Below, piece after piece: positions 24,988-33,759 of a stretch of DNA of 64,000 bases (position 1 is the stretch's first letter; every line of letters starts with the position of its first letter). The DNA comes from Stappia sp. 28M-7 (GTDB taxonomy: Bacteria; Pseudomonadota; Alphaproteobacteria; Rhizobiales; Stappiaceae): contig NZ_JACMIA010000001.1 in NCBI RefSeq assembly GCF_014252955.1, forward strand, positions 4,052,258 through 4,116,257, given 5' to 3'. The translations under genes were made by a program, and so were the position numbers. Below the pieces are notes generated by a model, which worked only from the letters and a program-made list of their open reading frames with translations, did not search any database and had not been told where the DNA came from.

Positions 24988-25001
24988 TGCACAATTGTGC
25001 A
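24988..25001. promoter_or_regulatory. 14-bp palindrome upstream of urtA
   Basis: TGCACAATTGTGCA is a perfect palindrome about 110 bases upstream of the sigma-54-like element. TGCAC…GTGCA half-sites resemble those of the nitrogen regulator NtrC, though the spacing is shorter than the usual consensus. Confidence 0.4.
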
Positions 25002-25112
25002 ATTTCATTGTGCGCCGCGAAATCGGGCAGCGCGCAGCGTGACTGACGCTGCGTCCCCCGCAAGCTGCGACGAATCCGGCGTTTTTCCGCTGCAAACGGC
25101 CTTCGCGCAAAA

Positions 25113-25129
25113 CTGGCACGCATCTTGAT
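25113..25129 (+). promoter_or_regulatory. Sigma-54 (RpoN)-type promoter of the urt operon
   Basis: CTGGCACG (−24 box) and TTGAT (−12 box) with 4 bases between match the RpoN consensus YTGGCACGrNNNTTGCW except in the −12 element, where the conserved C is A. It is 52 bases upstream of urtA, which fits nitrogen-limitation control of urea uptake. Confidence 0.6.
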
Positions 25130-25180
25130 CCTCAGTGCCGTGGCTCTTCCTCCGGGGGAGACGCGACAGAGGGGAAACAA

Positions 25181-26479
25181 ATGACGATGTTCAGCAAGAA
25201 ATTCTTCGCCGGCATGGCGCTTTCGGGCCTGATGGCCACCACTGCCGTCACCGGCGCCTTCGCCCAGGAGGAGACCATCAAGGTCGGCATCCTCCACTCG
25301 CTGTCCGGCACCATGGCGATCTCCGAGACGACCCTCAAGGACGTCATGCTGATGCTCATCGAGGAGCAGAACAAGAAGGGCGGCCTGCTCGGCAAGAAGC
25401 TCGAGGCGGTCGTCGTCGACCCGGCCTCCGACTGGCCGCTGTTCGCCGAAAAGGCCCGCGAGCTGATCCAGGTGAACGGCGTGTCCGCCGTGTTCGGCTG
25501 CTGGACCTCGGTGTCGCGCAAGTCCGTGCTGCCGGTCTTCGAGGAGCTGAACTCGCTGCTGTTCTACCCCGTCCAGTACGAGGGCGAGGAAAGCCAGCGC
25601 AACGTCTTCTACACGGGCGCCGCCCCGAACCAGCAGGCCATTCCCGCCGTCGACTACCTGATGAACGAGGAAGGGGTCGAGCGCTGGGTGCTGGCCGGCA
25701 CCGACTACGTCTACCCGCGCACGACCAACAAGATCCTCGAGGCCTACCTCAAGGCGAAGGGCGTCGCCGAGGAAGACATCATGATCAACTACACGCCGTT
25801 CGGCCATTCCGACTGGCAGACGATCGTGTCCGACATCAAGGCCTTCGGCTCGGCCGGCAAGAAGACCGCCGTGGTCTCCACCATCAACGGCGATGCCAAC
25901 GTTCCCTTCTACAAGGAACTGGGCAATGCCGGCATCAAGGCCGAGGACATCCCGGTCGTCGCCTTCTCGGTCGGCGAGGAAGAACTGGCCGGCCTCGACA
26001 CCGGACCGCTGGTCGGGCACCTGGCCGCCTGGAACTACTTCCAGTCCGTCGACACGCCGGTCAACGGCGAGTTCATCGAGGCGTGGAAGGCCTATATCGG
26101 CGACGACAAGCGCGTCACCAACGATCCCATGGAGGCCCATTACATCGGCTTCAACATGTGGGTGAAGGCGGTCGAGAAGGCCGGCACCACCGATCCGGAT
26201 GCGGTGATCGACGCCATTGTCGGCGTGTCCGTGCCGAACCTGACCGGCGGCTATTCGGCGATGATGCCGAACCACCACATCACCAAGCCGGTGCTGATCG
26301 GCGAGATCCAGGAAGACGGCCAGTTCGAGACCGTGTGGGAGACCTCCGGCCTCGTCGTCGGCGACGCCTGGTCCGACTTCCTCGAAGGCTCCAAGGATCT
26401 GATCGCCGACTGGCGCAAGCCCTTGAACTGCGGAAACTTCAACACTGCCACGGGCAAGTGCGGCGGGTCGGGAAGCTAA
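25181..26479 (+). CDS. urtA: Urea ABC transporter substrate-binding protein UrtA
   Basis: 432-residue periplasmic binding protein with a signal peptide (about 1–28, ending AFA). Characteristic UrtA blocks are visible: VGILHSLSGTMAISE at the start of the mature protein, CWTSVSRKSVLPVFE, FYPVQYEGEE, and PNHHITKPVLIGEIQ near the C-terminus. It captures urea (and short-chain amides) for the UrtBC channel. First gene of urtABC–(small membrane protein)–urtE with urtD. A GC-rich hairpin after the stop (26509–26532) may stabilise the urtA transcript relative to the downstream genes. The urease genes are not in the window. Confidence 0.95.
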   Translation: MTMFSKKFFAGMALSGLMATTAVTGAFAQEETIKVGILHSLSGTMAISETTLKDVMLMLIEEQNKKGGLLGKKLEAVVVDPASDWPLFAEKARELIQVNGVSAVFGCWTSVSRKSVLPVFEELNSLLFYPVQYEGEESQRNVFYTGAAPNQQAIPAVDYLMNEEGVERWVLAGTDYVYPRTTNKILEAYLKAKGVAEEDIMINYTPFGHSDWQTIVSDIKAFGSAGKKTAVVSTINGDANVPFYKELGNAGIKAEDIPVVAFSVGEEELAGLDTGPLVGHLAAWNYFQSVDTPVNGEFIEAWKAYIGDDKRVTNDPMEAHYIGFNMWVKAVEKAGTTDPDAVIDAIVGVSVPNLTGGYSAMMPNHHITKPVLIGEIQEDGQFETVWETSGLVVGDAWSDFLEGSKDLIADWRKPLNCGNFNTATGKCGGSGS

Positions 26480-26508
26480 GCTCCCACCCGTCGCAACCAG
26501 AGGGGGAG

Positions 26509-26532
26509 GGAGGCGGGCGCAGATCCGCCTCC
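26509..26532 (+). terminator. Intercistronic hairpin between urtA and urtB
   Basis: Stem GGAGGCGG / CCGCCTCC with an 8-base loop and no following T run. Such structures after binding-protein genes limit read-through or protect the upstream mRNA, giving more UrtA than permease. Confidence 0.55.
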
Positions 26533-26585
26533 TCCTTACCCCTCCTCTCCTACCGCATTCCGCACCCCAGCCCGGACGGTCCCCA

Positions 26586-28265
26586 GTGAAAGCATCGGCG
26601 AAAGCATCGGCGAACGCATACGCTCCGCGCCCTCTCCCGGCCCCGCGACTGGCCCTGTGGCTGGCGCTTCTGCTGGCGCTACTGCCGCTGGCGCTGCTCT
26701 CCTCGGCAGCGGGCGCGCAGGACCATGCCGCGCTTCGCCCGCTTGTCGACGCGCTCGGGAAAGGCTCGTTCGGCGACACGGAAGAGCAGATCGCGGCGCT
26801 GGCCGCCACCGGCGATCCGGCCGTGGTACCCGCGCTGGAGGCGCTCACCAACGGCGATCTCTATGTCCGCAAGGCCGACAAATCCGTGGTCATCGGCAAG
26901 CGGGCCGGCGGCAGCCTTGCGCTCACCGATCCGCTGACCGGCGAGGCGCTGGAAAGCGCCCCTTCCAGCGCGCTCGACAAGATCCGCGTCAACAACCGCC
27001 TGCGCCGGACGATCCGCGCAGCGCTCGGCGGGCTGACCCTGCGCGCCGCGGATGCAAACACCCGCCGGCAGGCGGCCGAGGCGATCTTCAAGGCGCAGGA
27101 CGCCGAGGGCATCGAGGCACTGGACGCGGCGATCGCCGCCGAGACGGATACCGGCGTCGCCAAGCTGATGCGCGAGGCGCGCGCCGCCGCCGTGCTCGCC
27201 TCCGACCGCCCGACCGAGGACAAGATCGCCGCCATCGACACGCTGGCCGAGCGCGGCGACCGCGACGCCCTGTCGATGATCACGGCGGTGCAGAACAGCG
27301 ACGCAAGCGAGCTGCACGAGGCGGCAGGCGCCGCCCTTGCCCGGATCCAGAAGCTGCAGGCGGCCTGGGACACGGCCCGCAATGTCTGGTTCGGCCTGTC
27401 GCTCGGCTCGGTGCTGCTGCTCGCCGCCATCGGCCTTGCCATCACCTTCGGCGTGATGGGGGTCATCAACATGGCCCATGGCGAGATGGTGATGCTGGGC
27501 GCCTACACCACCTTCATGGTGCAGAACCTGTTCCGCACCCACGCGCCCGACTTCTTCGACTATTCGCTGCTGGTGGCGCTGCCGGCCGCCTTCCTCGTCG
27601 CCGGCCTCGTCGGCGTCGGCATCGAGCGCGGCATCATCCGCTTCCTGCACAACCGGCCGCTGGAGACGCTGCTCGCCACCTGGGGCGTCTCGCTGATCCT
27701 GCAGCAGGCGGTGCGCTCGATCTTCGGCCCCACCAACCAGGAGGTCGGCAACCCGGCCTTCATGTCGGGCGCCTTCGAGATCGGCCAGCTGACCATCACC
27801 TACAACCGGCTGTGGATCCTCGTCTTCGCGCTGACGGTCTTCGCCGCGCTGCTGATCGCGATGAAATTCACCCGCTTCGGGCTGAACGTGCGCGCCGTCA
27901 CCCAGAACCGGCGCATGGCCGCCTCCATGGGCATCCGCACGCCGCTGGTCGACGCGCTGACCTTCGGCCTCGGCTCGGGGATCGCCGGCATCGCCGGGGT
28001 GGCGCTGTCGCAGATCGACAACGTCTCGCCCAATCTCGGCCAGTCCTACATCATCGACAGCTTCATGGTCGTGGTGTTCGGCGGCGTCGGCAACCTGTGG
28101 GGCACGCTGGTCGCGGCCATGAGCCTCGGCGTTGCCAACAAGTTCCTGGAGCCCTTCGCCGGCGCCGTGCTGGCCAAGATCCTGGTGCTCGTCTTCATCA
28201 TCCTGTTCATCCAGAAGCGTCCGCGCGGCCTGTTCGCGCTGAAGGGCCGGGCGGTGGAGGCATGA
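26586..28265 (+). CDS. urtB: Urea ABC transporter permease UrtB
   Basis: 559 residues. A signal-like segment (about 21–44) precedes a soluble helical extension (about 45–262), which is usual for UrtB, then a LivH-type permease with eight or so membrane helices from about residue 270 (GLAITFGVMGVINMAHGEM, VQNLFRTHAPDFF). It forms the inner-membrane channel with UrtC. The start is a GTG at 26586; just after it a 12-base unit (GAAAGCATCGGC) is repeated in tandem, encoding KASAKASA, so the exact N-terminus may vary. It follows urtA by about 105 bases. Confidence 0.93.
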   Translation: MKASAKASANAYAPRPLPAPRLALWLALLLALLPLALLSSAAGAQDHAALRPLVDALGKGSFGDTEEQIAALAATGDPAVVPALEALTNGDLYVRKADKSVVIGKRAGGSLALTDPLTGEALESAPSSALDKIRVNNRLRRTIRAALGGLTLRAADANTRRQAAEAIFKAQDAEGIEALDAAIAAETDTGVAKLMREARAAAVLASDRPTEDKIAAIDTLAERGDRDALSMITAVQNSDASELHEAAGAALARIQKLQAAWDTARNVWFGLSLGSVLLLAAIGLAITFGVMGVINMAHGEMVMLGAYTTFMVQNLFRTHAPDFFDYSLLVALPAAFLVAGLVGVGIERGIIRFLHNRPLETLLATWGVSLILQQAVRSIFGPTNQEVGNPAFMSGAFEIGQLTITYNRLWILVFALTVFAALLIAMKFTRFGLNVRAVTQNRRMAASMGIRTPLVDALTFGLGSGIAGIAGVALSQIDNVSPNLGQSYIIDSFMVVVFGGVGNLWGTLVAAMSLGVANKFLEPFAGAVLAKILVLVFIILFIQKRPRGLFALKGRAVEA

Positions 28266-28302
28266 GCCCCCGTCCCGCCCGCATCCCGCGGAGCCGCCCG
28301 TC

Positions 28303-29487
28303 ATGATGGTTCGTTTCCTCGCCGGCGGGTTGACCGGCACCCGCCTCGCCATGCTGGCGCTGCTTGTCGCCGCTGCGGTGCTGGTGCCCGTCCTCAACCT
28401 GTCCCTGCCGGCCGATCACCCGCTGCACGTGCCCACCTATGCGGTGACGCTGATGGGCAAGTACCTGACCTACGCACTGCTGGCGCTGGCGCTCGACCTG
28501 GTGTGGGGCTATTGCGGCATCCTCTCGCTCGGCCACGCGGCGTTCTTCGCCCTCGGCGGCTATGCCATGGGCATGTACCTGATGCGGCAGATCGGCACGC
28601 GCGGCGTCTATGGCGACCCGCTGCTGCCCGACTTCATGGTGTTCCTCAACTGGAAGGAACTGCCCTGGTACTGGAGCGGCTTCGACGCCTTTCCCTTTGC
28701 GATTGCAATGGCGCTGGCCGTGCCGGGGCTGCTGGCCTTCGTCTTCGGCTGGTTCGCCTTCCGCTCGCGCGTCACCGGCGTTTATCTGTCGATCATCACC
28801 CAGGCGATGACCTATGCGCTGCTGCTCGCCTTCTTCCGCAACGACATGGGCTTTGGCGGCAACAACGGCCTGACCGACTTCAAGGACATCCTCGGCTACT
28901 CGGTCCAGTCCGACGCCACCCGCGCCGGGCTCTTCGCCGCCTCCGCGCTGGCGCTGGCGGCAAGCCTGGTGCTCGCCATCGCCATCACCGGCTCGAAGCT
29001 TGGCAAGGTGCTGATCGCGGTGCGCGACGCGGAAAGCCGCACCCGCTTCCTCGGCTATCGGGTGGAGCACTACAAGCTGTTCGTGTGGACCGTCTCGGCG
29101 ATGATGGCCGGGCTTGCCGGCGCGCTCTATGTGCCGCAGGTCGGCATCATCAATCCGGGCGAGTTCGCCCCGGCAAACTCCATCGAGGCGGTGATCTGGG
29201 TGGCGGTCGGCGGCCGCGGCACCCTTGTCGGCCCGATCATCGGCGCGGTGCTGGTCAACTTCGCCAAGAGCTGGTTCACCGCCGCCCTGCCCGAGATCTG
29301 GCTGTTCGCGCTCGGCGCGCTGTTCGTCGCGGTGACGCTGTTCCTGCCCAAGGGCATTCTGGGCCTTGCCGCATCGCTGCGCGCCCGCCTGCCGAAGCAC
29401 AAGGACAAGACCTCACCGGCGGACATGTCGGCGGGTGCGCCCATCGCCCCCGCCCCCGCTCTTGCTCGCAACCAGGCCGCGGAGTGA
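28303..29487 (+). CDS. urtC: Urea ABC transporter permease UrtC
   Basis: 394-residue LivM-type permease. Helices are evident, with WGYCGILSLGHAAFFALGGY near residue 67 and the coupling region AVRDAESRTRFLGYRVEHYKL near 240, which contacts the ATPases. The C-terminus is a charged tail. It lies 37 bases after urtB. Either ATG 28303 or 28306 may be used. Confidence 0.93.
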   Translation: MMVRFLAGGLTGTRLAMLALLVAAAVLVPVLNLSLPADHPLHVPTYAVTLMGKYLTYALLALALDLVWGYCGILSLGHAAFFALGGYAMGMYLMRQIGTRGVYGDPLLPDFMVFLNWKELPWYWSGFDAFPFAIAMALAVPGLLAFVFGWFAFRSRVTGVYLSIITQAMTYALLLAFFRNDMGFGGNNGLTDFKDILGYSVQSDATRAGLFAASALALAASLVLAIAITGSKLGKVLIAVRDAESRTRFLGYRVEHYKLFVWTVSAMMAGLAGALYVPQVGIINPGEFAPANSIEAVIWVAVGGRGTLVGPIIGAVLVNFAKSWFTAALPEIWLFALGALFVAVTLFLPKGILGLAASLRARLPKHKDKTSPADMSAGAPIAPAPALARNQAAE

Positions 29488-29491
29488 CACG

Positions 29492-30238
29492 ATGACCGCC
29501 ACGGGCTCCCTGCTCTATCTCGACGGCGTCAGCGTCTCCTTCGACGGCTTCAAGGCGCTGAACAACCTGTCTTTCCTGATCGGGCGCAACGAGATGCGCG
29601 CGATCATCGGCCCGAACGGCGCCGGCAAGACGACGATGATGGACGTGATCACCGGCAAGACCCGGCCGGACACCGGCACGCTGCTGTTCGGCGAGAAGCT
29701 GGACCTCACCCGCCACGACGAGGCGGAGATCGCCGGCTTCGGCATCGGCCGCAAGTTCCAGAAGCCGACCGTGTTCGAAAGCCACACGGTGGAGGACAAT
29801 ATCGCGCTGGCGCTGAAAGCCCCGCGCGGGCCCTTCGCCACGCTGTTCCACCGCCGCGAGCGCGAGGAGAGCGCACGCATCGACGCGCTGCTGGAGCTGG
29901 TGCGCCTCGACAGCCGCCGCGACGACCTTGCCGGCGACCTCAGCCACGGCCAGAAGCAGTGGCTGGAGATCGGCATGCTGCTGGCGCAGGACCCGCAGCT
30001 GCTGCTGATCGACGAGCCCGCCGCCGGCATGACCGATGCGGAAACGGCGGCGACCGCCGACCTCCTGCGCGACATCGCCAGGAGCCATTCGGTCGTCGTC
30101 GTCGAGCACGACATGACCTTCGTGCGGGCGCTCGACGTCAAGGTCACCGTGCTGCACGAAGGCTCGGTGCTGGCGGAAGGCTCGCTCGACCACGTCTCGT
30201 CCGACCAGAAGGTCATCGACGTCTATCTGGGCCGTTGA
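29492..30238 (+). CDS. urtD: Urea ABC transporter ATP-binding protein UrtD
   Basis: 248-residue LivG-type ATPase. Walker A GPNGAGKTT at 40–48, the signature LSHGQKQWLEIG and Walker B LLLIDEPAAGMT are intact. The LSHGQKQWLE form and the FDGFKALNNLSF N-terminus are typical of UrtD. The ATG at 29492 starts 4 bases after the urtC stop codon; the frame is open further upstream inside urtC but in an overlapping reading frame. Partner of UrtE. Confidence 0.94.
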   Translation: MTATGSLLYLDGVSVSFDGFKALNNLSFLIGRNEMRAIIGPNGAGKTTMMDVITGKTRPDTGTLLFGEKLDLTRHDEAEIAGFGIGRKFQKPTVFESHTVEDNIALALKAPRGPFATLFHRREREESARIDALLELVRLDSRRDDLAGDLSHGQKQWLEIGMLLAQDPQLLLIDEPAAGMTDAETAATADLLRDIARSHSVVVVEHDMTFVRALDVKVTVLHEGSVLAEGSLDHVSSDQKVIDVYLGR

Positions 30239-30322
30239 TCGTGGAACGCGCAATGAACTGTGGCACTGCAACCGTCTTGCCGTTTATGTATCCCTCGGTC
30301 GAGGGAACCGGACAGGAGACGG

Positions 30323-30844
30323 ATGATGCCTCTATTGGGCCTTCTCGCAACGATCGCCGTGGGTGTGGCGGTCTGGTACTGGCGACTGAAAATGCTCCGC
30401 GAGGCGGGGAGCGAAGTGATCGATTCCGTCGAGCGGATGCGCGGCGCCTACAAGCGCAAGCAGTTCCGCAAGAAGGTCGAGGACGCGCCGCTGGCCTCCA
30501 TCGAGGACCCGGTGATCGCCGCGGTGACCTTCTACTTCTGCCTGGCCAAGGAAAAGCCCGCCCACAAGGACGAGGCGAAAGCCGTCATCCGCGAGGGGAT
30601 GCAGGAGATCGTCCCGCCCGGCGACATGGACGAGCTGCTGATCTTCTGCGACTGGATCGCCCAGAACGTCATCAATGCCGACGACCCGGTCCAGCGATTC
30701 CACAAGCTCTGGAGAAACCGTCTCGACCAGGGCGAGCTGCACCAGTTGATCACCATCGCCCGGGCGGTCTGCGACGTGGGCGAGGGACCGGACGAGGAAC
30801 AGGCGCGGGTGCTGCAGCTGTTGAACCGCAAGCTGCTGAACTGA
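30323..30844 (+). CDS. Small membrane-anchored TerB-like protein inside the urt operon
   Basis: 173 residues. One N-terminal membrane helix (about 3–20, PLLGLLATIAVGVAVWYW) is followed by a basic linker and a helical domain with EDPVIAAVTFYFCLAKEK and ADDPVQRFHKLWRNRL, reminiscent of TerB-like tellurite/stress domains; I cannot name the family firmly. The start at 30323 follows CAGGAGACGG; 30326 is also possible. It sits between urtD and urtE, genes that are normally adjacent, with urtE 25 bases downstream. It may be an accessory of the urea transporter or a local insertion. Confidence 0.65.
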   Translation: MMPLLGLLATIAVGVAVWYWRLKMLREAGSEVIDSVERMRGAYKRKQFRKKVEDAPLASIEDPVIAAVTFYFCLAKEKPAHKDEAKAVIREGMQEIVPPGDMDELLIFCDWIAQNVINADDPVQRFHKLWRNRLDQGELHQLITIARAVCDVGEGPDEEQARVLQLLNRKLLN

Positions 30845-30869
30845 CGCACAAGACCGTAGTGGAGGTTGC

Positions 30870-31565
30870 ATGCTGAACGTTGAGTCCATCGACCTCCATT
30901 ACGGCGCCGCACAGGCGCTCAAAGATGTCAGCCTGAGCGCGGAGGTCGGCAAGGTCACCTGCGTGATGGGCCGCAACGGCGTCGGCAAGACCTCGACCCT
31001 GCGGGCGATCGCCGGCCAGCAGCCGATCTCGGCAGGCAGCGTGCGCTGGGAGGGCGAGGACATTTCCCGCACGACGCCCTACCAGCGCGCCCGCAAGGGC
31101 ATCGCCCTGGTGCCGCAGGGGCGCGACGTGTTTCCGCTGCTCAGCGTGCGCGAGAACCTGGAGACCGGCTTTGCCGTGCTGCCGCGCGGCCAGCGGCGGG
31201 TGCCCGACACGGTGTTCGAGCTGTTTCCCGTGCTCAAGGACATGCTGTCGCGGCGCGGCGGCGACCTGTCGGGCGGCCAGCAGCAGCAGCTCGCCATCGG
31301 CCGGGCCATCGTCATGCGCCCGCGCCTTCTGATCCTCGACGAGCCGACCGAGGGCATCCAGCCCTCGATCATCAAGGATATCGGCCGCGCGATCTCGTTC
31401 CTGCGCGACACCGGCGAAATGGCCATCGTGCTGGTGGAACAGTATTTCGAGTTCGCCCGGGACCTGGCCGACCGCTTCGCCGTGATGGACCGCGGCGAAG
31501 TGGTACTCGCCGGCACCCGGGACGAACTGGAGGAGAGCGCGGTCCGCGCCCACCTCACCGTCTGA
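30870..31565 (+). CDS. urtE: Urea ABC transporter ATP-binding protein UrtE
   Basis: 231-residue LivF-type ATPase. Walker A GRNGVGKTS near 34–42, signature LSGGQQQQLAIGRA and Walker B LLILDEPTEGIQPSI are intact; the last form is characteristic of UrtE. GGAGGTTGC precedes the ATG. Final gene of the operon; an SDR gene converges on it 12 bases downstream. Confidence 0.94.
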   Translation: MLNVESIDLHYGAAQALKDVSLSAEVGKVTCVMGRNGVGKTSTLRAIAGQQPISAGSVRWEGEDISRTTPYQRARKGIALVPQGRDVFPLLSVRENLETGFAVLPRGQRRVPDTVFELFPVLKDMLSRRGGDLSGGQQQQLAIGRAIVMRPRLLILDEPTEGIQPSIIKDIGRAISFLRDTGEMAIVLVEQYFEFARDLADRFAVMDRGEVVLAGTRDELEESAVRAHLTV

Positions 31566-31577
31566 CGGGAGCTCCGC

Positions 31578-32348
31578 TCAGCCGCGGCCGATATAGGGCA
31601 TGGTCGTTGCCATCACCGTCATGAACTGGACATTGGCATCGAGCGGAAGGCTCGCCATGTGCAGGACGGAGCTCGCGACATTCTCGGCCGCCATCACCGG
31701 CTCGGCCCGCACGCTGCCGTCCGGCTGGGCAACGCCCTCCTGCATGCGCACCGTCATGTCGGTCGCCGCATTGCCGATATCGATCTGGCCGCAGGCGATG
31801 TTGAACGGGCGCCCGTCCAGCGAGATGGAGCGGGTGAGGCCGGTCATCGCGTGCTTGGACGCCGTATAGGCGGCCGAGCCGGGACGCGGCACATGGGCGG
31901 AAATCGAGCCGTTGTTGATGATCCGACCGCCCTGCGGGTCCTGCGCGCGCATCATGTTGAAGGCGCCGCGCGCGATCAGGAAGGCGCCGTCCAGATTGAC
32001 GGACATCAGCTTGCGCCATTCCTCGAAGGAAAGATCGCCGATCGGCTTGCCCAGCACGGTGGTGCCGGCATTGTTGAAGACAACGTCGAGCCGCCCGAAC
32101 GCATCGTGCAGGGCGCCGAACAGGTCGTCCACCGCCGCCGGCTCGCTGACATCACAGGGAACGCAGAGGGCACCGGCCGGATCGACGCCGGACATGGCCA
32201 CGGTCTCTTCCAGCTTGTCGCCCCGGCGCCCGGTCAGCACCGTGCGATAGCCCGCCTTGAGAAAGGCAATGGCGCAGGCGCGGCCCACACCCGCGCTCGC
32301 GCCCGTCACCAGCGCCACGTTTCCCGCCCGATCTCCCGTCATGGCCAT
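31578..32348 (-). CDS. Short-chain dehydrogenase/reductase
   Basis: 256-residue classical SDR. Cofactor loop TGASAGVG near 15–22, NNAG near 88, catalytic Ser in NNGSISAH and Tyr-x3-Lys as YTASK. The ATG at 32348 is chosen because GGAGGAACGAC lies directly upstream. The cofactor is likely NAD(P)(H); substrate unknown. Family members here include 3-oxoacyl-ACP reductases and sugar or alcohol dehydrogenases. It converges on urtE and is followed by nothing on its strand, so it is probably monocistronic. Confidence 0.85.
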   Translation of the reverse strand: MAMTGDRAGNVALVTGASAGVGRACAIAFLKAGYRTVLTGRRGDKLEETVAMSGVDPAGALCVPCDVSEPAAVDDLFGALHDAFGRLDVVFNNAGTTVLGKPIGDLSFEEWRKLMSVNLDGAFLIARGAFNMMRAQDPQGGRIINNGSISAHVPRPGSAAYTASKHAMTGLTRSISLDGRPFNIACGQIDIGNAATDMTVRMQEGVAQPDGSVRAEPVMAAENVASSVLHMASLPLDANVQFMTVMATTMPYIGRG

Positions 32349-32466
32349 GTCGTTCCTCCGCTGCAAGCCATTGCGTCATTGCAGGAACAATGGCCGGGGA
32401 GAGACGGAAAAGGCAAGCAGCAAGGGCACTTGGCGAGACGGTTTGGCGCGGGCGGGTGGCGGTGCC

Positions 32467-32865
32467 TTACGCGAAATTGCGGGCGATGAGATAACCCGCC
32501 GTCGCGGAAACGCCGGTTACGGCCGTCCCCCAGGCGATGTCGACGACCGTCACCACGACCGGCCAGTCGCGCAAGGTGGCAAGGTTGGTGAAGTCGTAGG
32601 TCGCATAGGCGAAGAAGCCGAACAGGCAGCCGTAGAGCGCTGCGTCCTGCCAATTGCCCGAACGCAGCGCCGGGGCCACCGCGAAGATGACGATGCCGAC
32701 GACATAGACGAGGTAGAAGGCGCCTGCGACCGCGAAATTCACCTGCTCCGCCATCAGCCCGGCAAGGCGCTCGCGGTAGAAGGAGCCGGCCACATGCCCC
32801 AGCCAGATGTAGTCCAGCGTCAAGAAGATCAGCGCCGTGGCGCCATAGGCGATCGCGTACGACAT
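32467..32865 (-). CDS. DUF2177 family membrane protein
   Basis: 132 residues with four predicted membrane helices: ATALIFLTLDYIWLG at the start, FYLVYVVGIVIFAVAP, LFGFFAYATYDFTNLATL and TVVDIAWGTAVTGVSATAGYL. The DYIWLG and YDxTNxATL motifs are typical of DUF2177. Function unknown. The ATG at 32865 follows AGGAAGG. Confidence 0.8.
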   Translation of the reverse strand: MSYAIAYGATALIFLTLDYIWLGHVAGSFYRERLAGLMAEQVNFAVAGAFYLVYVVGIVIFAVAPALRSGNWQDAALYGCLFGFFAYATYDFTNLATLRDWPVVVTVVDIAWGTAVTGVSATAGYLIARNFA

Positions 32866-32996
32866 GTCCGGGCCTTCCTGTTTTCCACATGGCGTTAAAC
32901 GCAGGATTGGTGCGACCGGTTCACCTTGCGGCCACAATGCGGGGGCTCAATCGCAAGTTCCTCGCGCAAACTGCCCGCAGCCCTCTTCACACAGGA

Positions 32997-33012
32997 TTGG
33001 AATTATTCTAAA
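32997..33012. promoter_or_regulatory. Irr/iron-control box upstream of bfr
   Basis: TTGGAATTATTCTAAA is an imperfect inverted repeat TTNGAA-N3-TTCTAA, matching the Irr-binding iron-control element of Rhizobiales. Located about 90 bases before bfr, it would let Irr repress the iron-storage gene at low iron. Confidence 0.5.
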
Positions 33013-33100
33013 CTGCGTGCAATTGATCGCTTCGCGAAGGCCGAAGCGACCGTGACGGTGCGGCCGCAGTGGCGCACGCGGAAGACAAGGAGAGCATCGA

Positions 33101-33586
33101 ATGAAAGGCAGCGCAAAGGTTATCGAACGGCTCAACGAGGCGCTGTTCCTCGAGCTCGGCGCGGTGAACCAGTACTGGCTGCACTACCGCATGCTTGACG
33201 ACTGGGGTCTGACCAAGCTCGCCAAGAAGGAGCGCGCGGAGTCCATCGAGGAGATGCAGCACGCCGACAAGCTCATCGCGCGCATCCTGTTCCTCGAAGG
33301 CCACCCGAACCTGCAGAAGGTCGCACCGCTGCGCATCGGCCAGGACGTCAAGGAAGTGCTGGAAGCCGACCTTGCCGGCGAGCATGACGCCCGCGCCTCC
33401 TACGCCAAGTCGCGCGACATCTGCCACGACGAGGGCGACTACGTTTCCATGAAGCTCTTCGAGGAGCTCCTGGCCGACGAAGAGGGTCACATCGACTTCC
33501 TCGAGACCCAGCTGGAGCTGCTGGAGAAGATCGGCGTCGAGCGCTACTCGCTGCTCAATTCCGGTTCGGCCGACGACGCCGAATAA
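33101..33586 (+). CDS. bfr: Bacterioferritin
   Basis: 161 residues, the standard size. Ferroxidase ligands are all present: Glu18, Glu51, His54, Glu94, Glu127 and His130, plus the heme-ligating Met52. The protein forms a 24-mer shell that oxidises and stores iron. AAGGAGAGC precedes the ATG. A clear terminator (33628–33663) follows. An Irr-type box lies upstream. The bacterioferritin-associated ferredoxin gene is not adjacent. Confidence 0.96.
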   Translation: MKGSAKVIERLNEALFLELGAVNQYWLHYRMLDDWGLTKLAKKERAESIEEMQHADKLIARILFLEGHPNLQKVAPLRIGQDVKEVLEADLAGEHDARASYAKSRDICHDEGDYVSMKLFEELLADEEGHIDFLETQLELLEKIGVERYSLLNSGSADDAE

Positions 33587-33627
33587 GCGCAAGGGGCGGG
33601 CCTGCGGGCCTTTTCCCTCACGGCACG

Positions 33628-33663
33628 AAAGCCGCCTCGCCCCGCCGGCGCGGCGGCTTTTTT
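33628..33663 (+). terminator. Rho-independent terminator after bfr
   Basis: Stem AAAGCCGCC / GGCGGCTTT enclosing a GC-rich loop that can pair further, followed by an uninterrupted T run. Confidence 0.8.
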
Positions 33664-33759
33664 GTTGCCCATGCCCGGATGCGTGTTCGCACAAAATAAT
33701 GCAACCGAAGATAGAGGTTCTGCCCTATCCTGCCTTTGGTCACCCCAAGGGAGGACGGC

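Noticed and set aside
24434-26851. Long minus-strand frame opposite the CoA-transferase and urtA
   Set aside because: Antisense shadow of well-supported genes.
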